Assembly (NCBI GenBank): GCA_036877525.1
Contig: JAZGTH010000031.1
Coordinates: 4,437,501 to 4,501,500 of the forward strand
From: Chromobotia macracanthus
Lineage: Eukaryota; Chordata; Actinopteri; Cypriniformes; Botiidae
DNA: 64,000 nucleotides
Reading direction: 5' to 3'
The notes beneath the pieces are model-generated. The model saw only the letters and a program-made list of their open reading frames with translations, did not search any database and had not been told where the DNA came from. Position numbers and translations under genes: made by a program. The first letter of the stretch is position 1, and the number at the start of each line of letters is the position of its first letter. Below, in pieces: positions 63,404-64,000 of this stretch.

Positions 63404-64000
63404 CTGGAGAAAGGGGAGAGATAGTCACCACCCTATTATGGTTATGGGAGGAAGACGGGAAATAAAAACATCTAAAAATAATATACTGGGCATTGTATGA
63501 ACATTTCTGAAACATCTGACATTCAATAGGCTTCTTCTGTATTATTCAGATATATATGTCCCATAATGTACTGCGTCTGTCCCCATGCCAAAAGATGGTC
63601 TGATTTTGCCAAAATTTGCTGGTATGTAATCCTCTCAATAATTTTAGAAATTGCCTCTTTGAATGTGTCAGTTAGGATGTTATGAAGAATGTTCATGCTG
63701 CTTTTTTCCAAAGAAACTTCCAAGAAAAGTTGAGAACCAATGGGAATTAGACTGAATTTTTTTTAGCAAATAATGACTTTAATCTGCTAGTGCCTTTTTA
63801 GTGGTTCTTTCTGCTTTTGGAGTACTGTTTATCTCATCTTCTAACATCTTTATTGCTGAAGTTTCAGTTTTCTGGGACAGTAAACAGTAAATGATGTCAC
63901 ATTTTCATTTTTGAGTGAACTGTTCCTTTTAAACATTTATTGCAGTGTAAAGGCATGTAATTTGGAACACAGTGTGAAAGAATTTCTCCGCACAATTAAA
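63404..64000 (-). other. smarcad1: smarcad1 intron at the window edge
   Basis: No further exon is recognised up to the edge. The open frame at 63523-63723 has no acceptor or family support. A MITE-like repeat end (CATTTTCATTTTTGAGTGAA then CTGTTCCTTTTAAAC) is at 63886-63931. Confidence 0.6.

Noticed and set aside
1..64000. CRISPR array, prophage, operon or bacterial defence system
   Set aside because: No spaced identical repeats and no bacterial-type genes; the window is intron-rich vertebrate DNA.

Overview
The window is vertebrate nuclear DNA, and every sign points to a teleost fish, most likely a cypriniform. Genes are split by GT/AG introns and encode recognisable vertebrate proteins. 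Intergenic and intronic DNA is AT-rich and carries fish repeat families: tRNA-derived SINEs, a Tc1-like remnant, short palindromic MITEs and long AT and AAAG microsatellites. There is no bacterial, plasmid or phage content. Species assignment is inference from protein resemblance and repeat style.

Layout. 1-9.0 kb is intergenic and repeat-bearing. 9.0-30.9 kb holds sppl3 on the + strand (10 coding exons, 382 residues, intact), with a CpG-rich promoter, a 10.7 kb first intron and a long 3' UTR. 31-37.8 kb is intergenic, with an orphan promoter-like first exon near 32.5 kb and two GC-elevated islands. 37.85-40.1 kb is a non-coding locus: a promoter with three evenly spaced CCAAT boxes and an octamer, a putative host exon, then two microRNA hairpins of the miR-130/miR-301 family about 390 bp apart.

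From 43.3 kb to the right edge all genes lie on the minus strand: nt5c2-like (18 coding exons, 541 residues), slc2a11-like (13 coding exons, up to 512 residues), ska1 (6 coding exons, reading frame not intact as given) and the last four coding exons of smarcad1, which runs off the window.

Functionally these are unrelated housekeeping or regulatory genes that happen to be neighbours: a Golgi intramembrane protease, a cytosolic purine nucleotidase, a hexose transporter, a kinetochore-microtubule coupler and a chromatin remodeller. I did not find a novel multi-gene system. The points most worth following are the microRNA locus with its promoter, the broken-looking ska1 model, a 30-nt in-frame exon in slc2a11-like, the altered C-terminus of the nt5c2-like protein and the orphan first exon at 32.5 kb. 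Exon boundaries were set by hand from GT/AG sites, reading-frame continuity and remembered family sequences; no alignment was run.
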